DNA of 64,000 nucleotides from Prochlorococcus marinus str. MIT 0917 (GCF_027359575.1 NZ_CP114784.1:1735819-1799818); one strand, 5' to 3'; positions 44,505-52,699 are shown, counted from the stretch's first letter. Notes: generated by a model from the sequence alone, not told the origin. Translations and numbers: made by a program.

Positions 44505-44948
44505 TTATGAAATCGGATCAAATCCGTCTAATGAATTGAATGCAGGTTCAACGATATGCATGGAGAGTATGGCATTACCAACTTCAAGAATATGTATATG
44601 ACCTACAACTTGAACAAGCTTTCCGACTAGTTCATCGTCATAGGTTTTATCCATTAACTCTCCTTCTAATCGAGGTTCAATCGTTGTTTGGAAGATGACT
44701 TTGCAGCTATCGAAAATCTTGTCTGCAATGATCTTTGTTGGTGAATATGGAGTCTCAGCTTCACATTTCTTTTGATCTACTTGTTCTTGTAGCTCATCAA
44801 AAAACATTGGACTCTCTGGCTGTATGGCTAAGTAGTACCTGGGTAATTCATCAGTAAATAATTTTCGAGGATTAATTATGTTTGCTGTTGACATCCAGCC
44901 TCTGACTTGTATTGGTTGTTTCATGGGTGAGTTCTTAATGACCCACAT
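44505..44948 (-). CDS. Hypothetical protein, 147 residues
   Basis: Acidic soluble protein: RGWMSTANIINPRKLFTDEL, PRYYLAIQPESPMFFDELQE, and near the end VGKLVQVVGHIHILEVGNAI. The order of these pieces (a beta start with PRxF, YYLAIQ, then VGKLVQVVGH ... LSMHIVEP) loosely resembles phage single-stranded-DNA-binding proteins, but I would not rely on it. Start could be the ATG at 44948 or 44924; neither has a ribosome binding site. Confidence 0.7.
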   Translation of the reverse strand: MWVIKNSPMKQPIQVRGWMSTANIINPRKLFTDELPRYYLAIQPESPMFFDELQEQVDQKKCEAETPYSPTKIIADKIFDSCKVIFQTTIEPRLEGELMDKTYDDELVGKLVQVVGHIHILEVGNAILSMHIVEPAFNSLDGFDPIS

Positions 44949-45620
44949 TGGATAAGTTTTTCTGACTTGGATTCTTGTAGTTGCTTGGAAATCCAGCTTT
45001 ATAAAATTGTCTGAAAGTAAAGAAACCGAGTATATAAATTTAATGTCTTAGTGCTAGTTCAGATATGCGTGCTTATAGAATTTGGCTATGGAACGACAAG
45101 ATTAATTAATGAGGTTTTGATCTTTTGTAGTTAATCCAGTTTTGGTACGCATAGATGATAGGTAATAGTTAAAGGTAAATAGATATATACAAAGAGGTTC
45201 AACGTAAGTAATACGTATATTAGATATAGCCAATCAAGGCATATAAGTAATATTCACATTACGTTCGCTTATCCTCTTGTTGGTAATCAATTCGACTTAC
45301 CAATCGTCGGCTTACGCCTCGTCTTGGAGTCTCATTGACTTCTTCGCTAACGCTCAGAAGCTTGCAGCCTGTAGAGATCTGTTGTCTCTTTGCTAACCAG
45401 CCGCCGCCTAACACGGTTGGTAGATCAGGTAGTTACGTCTGATAGTTGATCAATTGTTAGGCAGAGTTTTATCTTTTCTCCCTGTATAGGGGACGACTCG
45501 CAAAGAAGGTAGTGATAGGAATAGTTTTTAGGCATCTCCCTGTATAAGCGTAGACTTGAAATCCTCAGTCAAAGACAAAGGTCTTAGGTCTTTCCCTGTA
45601 TCGATGACGACTCGGTCTCT
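44949..45620. other. Repeat- and hairpin-rich spacer
   Basis: No open frame of interest. 45280-45303 is an inverted repeat TTGGTAA / TTACCAA. 45339-45360 has CTTCT / AGAAG, and a further AGAGA / TCTCT hairpin lies near 45382. Three direct repeats follow at 45477-45614. The segment 45270-45420 is more GC-rich than its surroundings. A structured RNA, a recombination site or a remnant of another element are all possible. Confidence 0.5.
45477..45614. repeat. Three imperfect 24-base direct repeats, 56-58 base period
   Basis: Copies start at 45477, 45535 and 45591. The consensus is TYTCCCTGTATARGCGACGACTYG-like: copy 1 reads CCCTGTATAGGGGACGACTCG-type from 45480, copy 2 changes the end to GTAGACTTG, and copy 3 to GATGACGACTCG. 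The intervening 32-34 bases are unrelated. Copies are too few and too unlike each other for a CRISPR array. Confidence 0.6.
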
Positions 45621-45824
45621 CTATTGAAATTTCTTTCCAAAAGAGGAGGTGTTAATGAAGAGAATATCTTGTGGGATCAGTTCTCTATTCTTTACAGATT
45701 GAATCCATTCTCTATATTCTTGACCAATCGCTAATTGATCTCCAGTGTTTAGCTGATCGGTTCTTCTTAAGGCATGGCATATAACTTCTGACATTGTTTC
45801 CTCAATGGAATGAAGGGATTCCAT
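45621..45824 (-). CDS. EYxEWxQ-family microprotein, 67 residues
   Basis: Helical protein with an acidic start (MESLHSIEETMSEVICHALR), then LNTGDQLAIGQEYREWIQSV. The QEYREWIQ block matches EEYKEWIQ of the protein at 36886-37083, supporting the frame. GAATCCCTTC upstream is not a ribosome binding site; the ATG at codon 11 (MSEVICHALRR) is an alternative start. The three direct repeats lie just beyond its 3' end. Confidence 0.7.
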   Translation of the reverse strand: MESLHSIEETMSEVICHALRRTDQLNTGDQLAIGQEYREWIQSVKNRELIPQDILFINTSSFGKKFQ

Positions 45825-45971
45825 TGGCTAGAAGTAGCTACCCTAGGCTACCTACTTAGCTGAGTATGTAAAGAATCAGCCCTATGAGGTGCCTTTTGAA
45901 TCTATGAATAGACGTTATGAGGCTTCAGGAATTTGCGTTAAAAATTTGAGCCTTAATGGAGCAATTAAACG

Positions 45972-46136
45972 CTAAGTTCGAGAATCAATCCGAGGTGCAT
46001 TTTTAGACTTTTGACTAACTATTTGATGCCATAAAAGATTGGCTTCTTTCGCTAAATCAATATATTCACTTCTGCCTTCAGCCTTCTTCATCTTCAATAA
46101 TGTGAATGCGTATCGATAGGTGAGTTTTTTGGTCAT
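45972..46136 (-). CDS. Basic helical microprotein, 54 residues
   Basis: MTKKLTYRYAFTLLKMKKAE, then GRSEYIDLAKEANLLWHQIV and a basic tail. The LRYxxxLxxxxKxxGxxxxIxLxKEAxxLWxxL layout resembles the second half of the protein at 46709-46918 (LRYIQLMRDVHKTLGKEDAI, LIKESEGIWEKL), so the two are probably paralogues. An ATG two codons earlier (46142) is also possible. Confidence 0.6.
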   Translation of the reverse strand: MTKKLTYRYAFTLLKMKKAEGRSEYIDLAKEANLLWHQIVSQKSKNAPRIDSRT

Positions 46137-46144
46137 AACCATTA

Positions 46145-46363
46145 ATGTCGACTGACAAAAGGATCTATCAAGACGCGAAACCAGATTGTATTAAATGTAA
46201 CAACATGAACATTTTCTTCCGAAAAGCAAGTCATAGTTTGATTGCTTATCCATGGGTAGCCAGGTTGAAGTCTTATCGAATCTCTGAGGGGTTGTCTTTA
46301 TTTGATAGTTGGTTTCTCCATATTCATTTAAGAAGTTATAACCACAGTCCTTTCAGGGTTTAA
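46145..46363 (+). CDS. Doubtful 72-residue ORF
   Basis: MSTDKRIYQDAKPDCIKCNN, with one CxxC pair and several aromatic residues. There is no ribosome binding site and no relative. It starts 9 bases from the divergent microprotein gene, leaving no promoter space. It may be chance. Confidence 0.25.
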   Translation: MSTDKRIYQDAKPDCIKCNNMNIFFRKASHSLIAYPWVARLKSYRISEGLSLFDSWFLHIHLRSYNHSPFRV

Positions 46364-46376
46364 ATAAGTTAGATAC

Positions 46377-46592
46377 ATGAATATAAGTCAACGTATTACT
46401 ATTGCATGTGCGGCTCAGAGGGTTTCTTATCTCGATAGCCTTAAGAGGTACGAAGATAGCTACGCTGTTAGCCAAGAATTCTGTGAATGGACTACCTGTT
46501 TGAATGTCTATCCAGAAGGACTTAAAGCTGCAACGCTAAACGTTCCAGATTTCAACAAGGAAAACCGTACTAGACAATCAACGCAATCGTAA
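46377..46592 (+). CDS. EYxEWxQ-like microprotein, 71 residues
   Basis: MNISQRITIACAAQRVSYLD, then YAVSQEFCEWTTCLNVYPEG. The SQEFCEWTT segment sits where the other two members have EYKEWIQ or EYREWIQ, so it is probably a diverged third member. Three cysteines. It ends before the long hairpin at 46635-46681. Confidence 0.6.
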   Translation: MNISQRITIACAAQRVSYLDSLKRYEDSYAVSQEFCEWTTCLNVYPEGLKAATLNVPDFNKENRTRQSTQS

Positions 46593-46634
46593 AATCACTT
46601 AGCCAGAATATTTAAACGTTGGGATCAGCGCCAA

Positions 46635-46681
46635 CGAGAGATAGGAAGACTGTTCTGTCGAAAGCCAGTCTTCCTCTTCTC
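46635..46681 (+). repeat. Long inverted repeat between two microprotein genes
   Basis: CGAGAGATAGGAAGACTG pairs with CAGTCTTCCTCTTCTCG over about 17 bases with one mismatch or bulge and a 12-base loop. There is no clean T-run after it, so it may be a terminator without a tail, an mRNA-stabilising hairpin or a small RNA. Confidence 0.6.
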
Positions 46682-46708
46682 GCTAAGTAGTTATTGAAAT
46701 CTAGAACA

Positions 46709-46918
46709 ATGAGTCACCACAACGCCACCCTTAATTTCTCTCATGCACCATATAAGAACAAGGCTTCTTTAAGTGAATTAGACCGAGAAATAGAAATGGG
46801 AGAACTACGACTGAGATATATACAGCTAATGAGAGATGTTCATAAGACTCTTGGAAAGGAAGATGCGATTGAATTGATTAAAGAATCAGAGGGTATCTGG
46901 GAAAAACTTACTTCTTGA
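46709..46918 (+). CDS. Helical microprotein, 69 residues
   Basis: MSHHNATLNFSHAPYKNKAS then a charged helical region (SELDREIEMGELRLRYIQLM, DAIELIKESEGIWEKL). The frame is open five codons upstream with a TTG, but the ATG at 46709 is preferred. Probable paralogue of the minus-strand protein at 45972-46136. Function unknown. Confidence 0.65.
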   Translation: MSHHNATLNFSHAPYKNKASLSELDREIEMGELRLRYIQLMRDVHKTLGKEDAIELIKESEGIWEKLTS

Positions 46919-46957
46919 CTAGGTTTTAGTGCAAGGAAAATATATGAGTTTGTTTTT

Positions 46958-48385
46958 TTAATCCTCTAGATAGCTACCTATATTAGTCTTTCTTCGTCCT
47001 TTGATTCCATATTCAATTTCTGTTAGCTCCTTCGATTTTCTACCCATATCAAGCTTTGCGTAATATCTTTCGCAGACTGCAATGCTATGACCCGCAAGCT
47101 TAGCGACTTCAAAAATATCCTTGCCTTGCAAAATCAAATTGCAAATGAAAGTGCATCTTAAGCTGTATGGGGTGTAGTTCCTATATCTAAAGACATAGGG
47201 TTTCAATTCGTCTCCACATAGTTCGATCATCCTTATCCATATTGTATGGAACATTGAGTATGGAAATTGCTTCATCTCCTTAGCTGGGTTGCCAAAGATT
47301 AAATCTTTATCTTTAATCTTTTGACCTGGATAGTATCGACTTAAGTACTCTTTTTGTTCTTTCCTCCATTCAAGTAATTGACTATCCACTCCATTAGTGG
47401 GTACGGCTCTTTGTTTCCCAGTCTTAGTATCTTTCATATAAATAATTGCGTTCCATTTATCTTCTGTTTCCCTTTTGGACTTGCTCCATCGCCCTACGTT
47501 CTCTCTTTTGACATCACACAATCTCAACTTATTCAGTTCAATGTTTGGACGTAAGCCACTGTTTTTACAAATTAAACACCATCGATAAAACAACTGATTG
47601 AAGTAGACACCTCTACCTTTTACTGAATACTTGGCGGGACCTCTTCCTGTCTCTCTGTTTTTAATCATCTGCTTCAAAGTCTTTTCTACTAAATTCCAGT
47701 TCCCTTCTTCTATGAGAGGCGGGTTGGCATCTACTTCGGATTCTTTAATGACTATCTTTGGCATTAATCTTTTTTCATCTAGTGAGTTGATTAATAATCC
47801 TCTTGGTTTGCAGTAGCCAATGAGAAAATCTTTAAAGTAAATCAGTTCAATTCTTCTAGTCGACTTTTTTGCTTTTCTCCAAGTTATGTACTCATGAAAA
47901 GTGTTGTTATCTGTTTGGTGGGTTTTCTCGATTCCTTTGTCGCTGAGATACTTCTCGAGCTGTTTTAAACCTTGTGCTTTATTTTGTAGAGATTTTTCTT
48001 TTAACAGATCAGCATCTACTTTTTTTTGCTCTTCATCAAGGAAGTTATTGAGGCACTTTCTAATACTGACTTTCTTTGACCTAACCATATTCTCGGTAAT
48101 CATTCTTGCGCGTCTTCTTGGACTATTGGTTTCGATTTCATGCTGAGCTTTTCTGATCGCTACCTCTTGCGCATGCTCTAAGATCTCGCTTCTTAATGCG
48201 TTATATGCATCGAGTGAATTATCAATGGCAGCCTCTAACGTATTGGCTCCATCAATAACTTTGTATCTGTACTTCTTAATCCCTGGGATTAGCTCACGAT
48301 ATAAGAAAACGTCAGGAGCTCTTGTGAAAGACAAGACAACGCCTTTACTTCCGAAAACTTTTGATTTTCCTGCAATATTCGGCAT
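46958..48385 (-). CDS. Tyrosine recombinase / phage-type integrase
   Basis: 475-residue DNA-breaking recombinase. An N-terminal arm-binding part and a core-binding segment (about 120-200, with ITWRKAKKSTRRIEL) precede the catalytic domain at about 235-455. Visible are Arg I in SGLRPNIELNKLRL, the beta-hairpin Lys in KDTKTGKQRAVP, box II YTPYSLRCTF and GHSIAVCERYY with His and the nucleophile Tyr (the second Tyr fits the spacing). The first His of the HxxR motif is Tyr, a tolerated but uncommon change. It marks the right edge of the island. No att pair or excisionase was found by eye; it may be a resident integrase of a decayed element. Confidence 0.92.
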   Translation of the reverse strand: MPNIAGKSKVFGSKGVVLSFTRAPDVFLYRELIPGIKKYRYKVIDGANTLEAAIDNSLDAYNALRSEILEHAQEVAIRKAQHEIETNSPRRRARMITENMVRSKKVSIRKCLNNFLDEEQKKVDADLLKEKSLQNKAQGLKQLEKYLSDKGIEKTHQTDNNTFHEYITWRKAKKSTRRIELIYFKDFLIGYCKPRGLLINSLDEKRLMPKIVIKESEVDANPPLIEEGNWNLVEKTLKQMIKNRETGRGPAKYSVKGRGVYFNQLFYRWCLICKNSGLRPNIELNKLRLCDVKRENVGRWSKSKRETEDKWNAIIYMKDTKTGKQRAVPTNGVDSQLLEWRKEQKEYLSRYYPGQKIKDKDLIFGNPAKEMKQFPYSMFHTIWIRMIELCGDELKPYVFRYRNYTPYSLRCTFICNLILQGKDIFEVAKLAGHSIAVCERYYAKLDMGRKSKELTEIEYGIKGRRKTNIGSYLED

Positions 48386-48428
48386 GAAAAAAACTCTTGC
48401 CGTACTGAAAGCAGCGCAGCAAGAGTTT
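48386..48428 (-). terminator. rpsD terminator, abutting the integrase start
   Basis: On the minus strand AAACTCTTGC, an 18-base loop, then GCAAGAGTTTTTTT. The U-run ends one base before the ATG of the integrase at 48385, so the recombinase lacks a leader of its own. Confidence 0.85.
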
Positions 48429-48474
48429 GACTAAAGTTGGACTGAGGTTAAGAAAAGCCAGTAATAGACTAGTT

Positions 48475-49083
48475 CTAAACTTTTCTTGAGTAGTACTCAA
48501 CAACTAACAATTCATTGATTTCAATAGCAACCCATTCCCTATCTGTTTTTGCTGATATCTTTGCCGAGAGTTTGGTTTTATCAAGCTCAAGGTGTGGAGG
48601 AACATTCGCTAGACCTGGAAATTCTAAGTTGGCTTGAGCCAACTGCTTACTAGCTTTGTTATCTCTGATAGCAATAACATCTCCAGCCTTACATTGGTAA
48701 CTTGCAATGTCGGTGATCTTGCCATTCACAGTTACATGTCCATGGTTTACCAGCTGCCTTGCACCTGGGATGGCAGGTCCAAATCCAAGTCTAAAACAAA
48801 CATTATCAAGCCTATTTTCCAGAAGCTTTAAGAGATTTGTTCCTGTAGAACCCTCCTGAGCACGAGCTTTCTTTACGTAGCGAACAAGCTGGCGTTCGGA
48901 AATACCATAGTTGAATCGAAGTTTTTGCTTTTCTTCGAGTCGGATCGCGTATTCAGAGCGCTTGCGACGGGCTTGGCCGTGCTGACCGGGAGGGTGAGAC
49001 CTTTTTGCGGCCTTCCGGGTGAGACCAGGTAGGTCTCCCAAGCGTCGCGTGATCCTCAGGCGAGGTCCGCGGTATCTAGACAT
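48475..49083 (-). CDS. rpsD: 30S ribosomal protein S4
   Basis: Primary 16S-binding protein that organises the 5' domain of the small subunit and contributes to decoding accuracy. The N-terminal [20 protein letters not shown] and the long basic stretch are typical of cyanobacterial and plastid S4. The S4 RNA-binding domain at about 90-150 contains [15 protein letters not shown] and [14 protein letters not shown]. 202 residues. Divergent from yidD. Its 3' end borders the island. Confidence 0.98.
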   Translation of the reverse strand: MSRYRGPRLRITRRLGDLPGLTRKAAKRSHPPGQHGQARRKRSEYAIRLEEKQKLRFNYGISERQLVRYVKKARAQEGSTGTNLLKLLENRLDNVCFRLGFGPAIPGARQLVNHGHVTVNGKITDIASYQCKAGDVIAIRDNKASKQLAQANLEFPGLANVPPHLELDKTKLSAKISAKTDREWVAIEINELLVVEYYSRKV

Positions 49084-49174
49084 AGGGGTTAATTTAGAAA
49101 AAGTTTACTGGAAAGGTTAGTCTGGACGTAAATCCATTGGTACCTTTTTTACCAGTTCATTATTCTATCTAAAG

Positions 49175-49414
49175 ATGCTTACAAAGATCAATAGAGCTAT
49201 TGCAGTTGTTTTTGTTGGTTTGATTTTCTTTTATCAGAAGTGGATTTCACCGTTGTTTGCCCCGAGTTGTAGATTTATCCCTAGTTGCAGTGCTTATGGA
49301 ATAGAAGCCGTTAATAAACATGGTCCTTGGAGAGGTGGTTGGTTGACCTTGAAAAGGTTAAGCAAATGTCATCCTTTTACTCCTTGTGGGTGTGACCCCG
49401 TTCCCGACAAATGA
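49175..49414 (+). CDS. yidD: Membrane protein insertion efficiency factor YidD
   Basis: Small membrane-associated protein helping YidC-dependent insertion. It has an amphipathic or hydrophobic N terminus ([20 protein letters not shown]), then the family cysteine pattern: [34 protein letters not shown]. 79 residues. Its TGA overlaps the next ATG (ATGA), an arrangement that suggests coupling with a glutaredoxin-like protein. Confidence 0.95.
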   Translation: MLTKINRAIAVVFVGLIFFYQKWISPLFAPSCRFIPSCSAYGIEAVNKHGPWRGGWLTLKRLSKCHPFTPCGCDPVPDK

Positions 49415-49722
49415 ACTCAGAGACATTGATTTTATATTCACGTAAAGGGTGCTGCTTGTGTCAAGCAGTTGAAAACAAATTGTCTAATATATGTCTAAAA
49501 AATTTAAAACCTTCTATTGTACTTTACATTATCGATATAGATAGCAAAAAAGTGTCATTAGATATTAAAATGAAGTATACAAATGAAGTCCCAGTAGTAG
49601 TTCTTGACTCAAATAGATTATCTAAAAAGATTGAATTACCTCGGGTTCCTCCACGTTTAAAGGAAGATATGCTTTTGTCTTGGATACAAAAGAATTTGAA
49701 TATTTTGTACAAAACATCTTAA
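49411..49722 (+). CDS. Glutaredoxin-like protein (DUF836 type)
   Basis: Thioredoxin-fold protein of 103 residues. The redox pair is Cys14-Cys15-Leu16-Cys17 in [13 protein letters not shown], and the cis-proline loop is NEVPVVVLD. The C-terminal helix [13 protein letters not shown] fits. It belongs to the short glutaredoxin-like family often found beside other small cyanobacterial genes. Substrate unknown. Overlaps yidD by 4 bases. Confidence 0.85.
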   Translation: MNSETLILYSRKGCCLCQAVENKLSNICLKNLKPSIVLYIIDIDSKKVSLDIKMKYTNEVPVVVLDSNRLSKKIELPRVPPRLKEDMLLSWIQKNLNILYKTS

Positions 49723-49803
49723 GAAAATAATCAATCCCTATTTTTAGTCAATTGCTTTATTCATTTCAAAGAGAAAGATATAATTTATTTTTTTTAAATA
49801 ACT

Positions 49804-49827
49804 AAAATTCTTTTTAGAAAGAATTTT
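49804..49827 (+). terminator. Terminator after yidD-glutaredoxin
   Basis: AAAATTCTTT / AAAGAATTTT stem with a four-base loop, then AAATTTCTTTTTAA. It separates the yidD unit from murE. Confidence 0.6.
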
Positions 49828-49941
49828 AAATTTCTTTTTAATTACTGAATCATAATTAGTGTTATTTTGTGGTGAAAATTATGCAGTTCTTTTTATACTT
49901 GAAGTGATCCTTCATTGATTTTTCATCATCAGAGGTTTGTT

Positions 49942-51471
49942 TTGTCGCGTTATCTACACACTTTATTGAAAGCAATTGATCTTCAAGTCCCTTCAGGGTT
50001 AGCGAATCCAGAAATAAAAAATCTCTCATGTGATTCTAGAGAAATTGAAAAGGGTGATCTGTTCTTAGGTTTAAATGGTGAAAAAATTGATGGAGGGACC
50101 TATTGGGTAAAAGCAATTGAAAGAGGTGCTTGTGCGGCCATCATTAGTAAAAAGGCTTCTTTTTTAAATCCACCATCTAACGAAGACCCCGTAGTTATTA
50201 TACCGGATCCCGTATCACTATTTATCGGCAAATTGGCTGCAGAATTTTGGGGTAAACCATCTAGTGAGACTTGTTTGATAGGTGTCACTGGTACTAACGG
50301 TAAAACGACTACATCATTTTTAATTGAATTTTTGACTGCATCGCTTGGCCATCCATCAGCTTTGTTTGGAACGTTAATTAATCGATGGCCTAATCATGAG
50401 GAAACTTCAAAATATACAACTACTTTTGCTGTCTCTTTGCAGGCACAACTTAGTAAAGCTGTTCAGGCAGGAGTTGAATATGCAGCAATGGAAGTAAGTT
50501 CACATGCTTTATCTCAAAATAGAGTTGCTGGTTGTGATTTTAGTGGGGCAATATTTACAAACCTTTCAAGAGAACATTTAGATTATCACGATTCTATGGA
50601 ATCTTATTTTGAGGCTAAAGCTAGTCTTTTTCGATCACATTTAATAGAAGATGATGCTCCTAGATCAGTAATTAATATTGATGATAAATGGGGTGCATTA
50701 TTAGCGAAAGAGTTAAACCAAAAATGTTGGACATGCTCATTAAAAGAGAACTCTCAATCCAGTGAGAAACCAGATTTATTTATTAGTAATCTTCAAATTT
50801 TGCAAGATGGCTATAAGGGTAAATTGCATACGCCTTTTGGGGATGAAAACTTTTTTTCACCACTAATAGGTGATTTTAATTTGATGAATATCTTGCAAGC
50901 AGTAGGAATTCTAGTTCAAAGAAGATTTCCTTTAAATGATCTTTTGGTCGCATTGGAAAAATTCCCCGGTGTGCCAGGGAGAATGCAACTGATAAATAAG
51001 GATGGATTTAAAGTCAAAGACGGCTATCCACTAGTGATAGTAGATTATGCGCATACACCAGATGGTTTGCAAAATGCTTTGATCGCATCGAGATCATTGA
51101 CGAAAAAAAAATTAATTTGTGTCTTTGGTTGTGGTGGTAATAGAGATAAAGGTAAAAGATCTGAGATGGGAAAAGTTGCTACTAAGTTTGCAGACTATGT
51201 AGTTGTGACATCTGATAATCCTCGACAAGAAGACCCAAATGAAATTATTAATGATATTAAAAAAGGTATAACTTTTGATTCCGAAATTTCTGTTGAGCTA
51301 GAGAGATCTTCAGCAATTCAACTGGCCATAGCAAAAGCCAAGAAAAACGACGTTGTTTTAATTGCAGGGAAAGGTCATGAGGATTATCAAATTCTAAAAG
51401 ATCAGACAATTTATTTTGATGATCGTGAGCAAGCAAGAAAAGCGCTATCTTTAAAAAAGGTTTTTACTTAG
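49942..51471 (+). CDS. murE: UDP-MurNAc-L-Ala-D-Glu:meso-diaminopimelate ligase (MurE)
   Basis: Cytosolic peptidoglycan step adding the third stem amino acid. The ATP P-loop GVTGTNGKTTTSFL is at residues 114-127, the UDP-MurNAc region DSREIEKGDLFLGL near 30, TNLSREHLDYH follows, and DNPR (in TSDNPRQEDP) marks specificity for meso-diaminopimelate. I chose the TTG at 49942, giving SRYLHTLLKAID, because AGAGG lies 7 bases before it; the frame is open nine codons further to 49915. About 509 residues. Convergent with the next gene, one base apart. Confidence 0.95.
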   Translation: MSRYLHTLLKAIDLQVPSGLANPEIKNLSCDSREIEKGDLFLGLNGEKIDGGTYWVKAIERGACAAIISKKASFLNPPSNEDPVVIIPDPVSLFIGKLAAEFWGKPSSETCLIGVTGTNGKTTTSFLIEFLTASLGHPSALFGTLINRWPNHEETSKYTTTFAVSLQAQLSKAVQAGVEYAAMEVSSHALSQNRVAGCDFSGAIFTNLSREHLDYHDSMESYFEAKASLFRSHLIEDDAPRSVINIDDKWGALLAKELNQKCWTCSLKENSQSSEKPDLFISNLQILQDGYKGKLHTPFGDENFFSPLIGDFNLMNILQAVGILVQRRFPLNDLLVALEKFPGVPGRMQLINKDGFKVKDGYPLVIVDYAHTPDGLQNALIASRSLTKKKLICVFGCGGNRDKGKRSEMGKVATKFADYVVVTSDNPRQEDPNEIINDIKKGITFDSEISVELERSSAIQLAIAKAKKNDVVLIAGKGHEDYQILKDQTIYFDDREQARKALSLKKVFT

Positions 51472-51472
51472 A

Positions 51473-52699
51473 CTATTTAGTAGAGATTAAATTTTTCAGA
51501 CCAGTAATAAGGTTATCGATCTCGTTTGAATCTGTAGTGATATGAACGCAAGCACGAAGCCATTTGGGATCTTCGAGAACTCTTATCCATAAATTCTTTT
51601 TGCCAAGGTAGTTGACAACCTCTTCAGGAGAATTGATTCCATTAATAGTAAAACTTATAATCCCTGCAGGTGGAGGACTGTTTAAAACAAGTTCAATGTT
51701 TTTGATTTTGTTTAGTTTTTTCCAAAGTATAGAGCTGAGGCTTTTAATCTTAGAAAAGCGCTCAGTCTCATGACCTTCATTGTTTAGCATTATTAGAGAG
51801 CTCCTGAGACCAGCTAAAAGAGGGACACAAGAAGTTGCTATCTCAAAACGTCTGCCATCAGAATGAAAAGGAGTTTTATTGTTGACATATATGCCTTCTT
51901 CAGCTTTTAAGCTTTTCCAGCCAATTAATGTTGGGGTTGACTCTTCTAGTACTCTTGTTGAAAGAGCAACAGCTCCCAGTCCCTCAGGCCCGTACGCCCA
52001 TTTATGTCCTGTAAATGCATAGATGTCCGCATGGTCACAAGCACCTTTAATTGGTATGTGACAAAAACTTTGAGCAGCATCAACTAATAAATAAGGTTTG
52101 CTTGAATGCCCTTTAAGTCTTTTGGAAATAAGTTCAATTGGCATAATTTGTCCTGTATTCCAAAGTAGATGTGAGAGGACAACGAGCTTTGTATTTTTTT
52201 TTAGATATTCATCTATCAATTTAAGTACTTCTTTATACGTCTCATCTTCCTTGTCGTTACCATTACATAATTTTGATACGGGAAGTATGGCGATTGTTAG
52301 ATTCTTTTTTCGAGCTAACTCTTTACATGCTGCGATTATCCCAGGATGTTCACAATCGCTAAGTAATAAATTATCACCATTAGAAAATGGCAGGCCTAGT
52401 AAAGGTAAGACACAACCGGAGGTAACATTTTCAGTAAAGGCAATTCTCTTGGGATGAATAGCACAAATCTCTGCTATAAGATTTTTCGTAGTTATGACTT
52501 CTTTAATAATGTATGGCCAAACGTTATTTGTAAATGGACCTAAGTTTTGAATTGTTTGCCAGCTCGAAGTTATTGCATTTAATGATTGATTTGGCAGTGG
52601 ACCTTGCCCTCCATAATTAAAATAGTCTTTATTTTGTAGAGCTGGCATATTGTCTTTGAACAATATTGGTGACATATCTTTTATCTTTTGGTGTGGCAA
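51473..52699 (-). CDS. Class V aminotransferase, cysteine/cystine lyase or desulfurase-like
   Basis: PLP fold-type I enzyme of 408 residues, NifS/SufS-like. The PLP site is His232-Lys233 in AFTGHKWAYGPEG, and VDAAQSFCHIPI carries the cofactor Asp. The region around ENVTSGCVLPLLG binds the phosphate. The typical catalytic cysteine loop of desulfurases (RxGxHCA) is absent near the C terminus; CVHITTDSNEID is there instead. That favours the cyanobacterial L-cysteine/cystine C-S lyase (C-DES) group over a SufS desulfurase. Possible role: sulphide release or persulphide supply, for example with the Nfu protein at 55043. Confidence 0.85.
   Translation of the reverse strand: MPHQKIKDMSPILFKDNMPALQNKDYFNYGGQGPLPNQSLNAITSSWQTIQNLGPFTNNVWPYIIKEVITTKNLIAEICAIHPKRIAFTENVTSGCVLPLLGLPFSNGDNLLLSDCEHPGIIAACKELARKKNLTIAILPVSKLCNGNDKEDETYKEVLKLIDEYLKKNTKLVVLSHLLWNTGQIMPIELISKRLKGHSSKPYLLVDAAQSFCHIPIKGACDHADIYAFTGHKWAYGPEGLGAVALSTRVLEESTPTLIGWKSLKAEEGIYVNNKTPFHSDGRRFEIATSCVPLLAGLRSSLIMLNNEGHETERFSKIKSLSSILWKKLNKIKNIELVLNSPPPAGIISFTINGINSPEEVVNYLGKKNLWIRVLEDPKWLRACVHITTDSNEIDNLITGLKNLISTK

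Larger units (their letters stand above)
34290..48474. other. Genomic island rich in microproteins and hli genes
   Basis: Between the methionine genes and rpsD lie about 14 kb with no recognisable housekeeping genes. There are some forty short ORFs, most of 30-100 residues, on both strands. They include seven hli genes, a PsaJ-like protein, paired lipoproteins, duplicated microproteins, a cupin, direct repeats and a tyrosine recombinase at the right border. The scale and content match the hypervariable islands of Prochlorococcus. Left and right limits are where core genes resume; no att repeat was identified by eye. Confidence 0.7.

Noticed and set aside
45270-45420. tmRNA or tRNA fragment
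   Set aside because: No tRNA-like acceptor or T-arm consensus and no recognisable tag-peptide sequence.
45477-45614. CRISPR array (24-base repeats, 32-34 base spacers)
   Set aside because: Only three copies, with several mismatches each, and no cas genes in the window; the geometry is probably coincidental.
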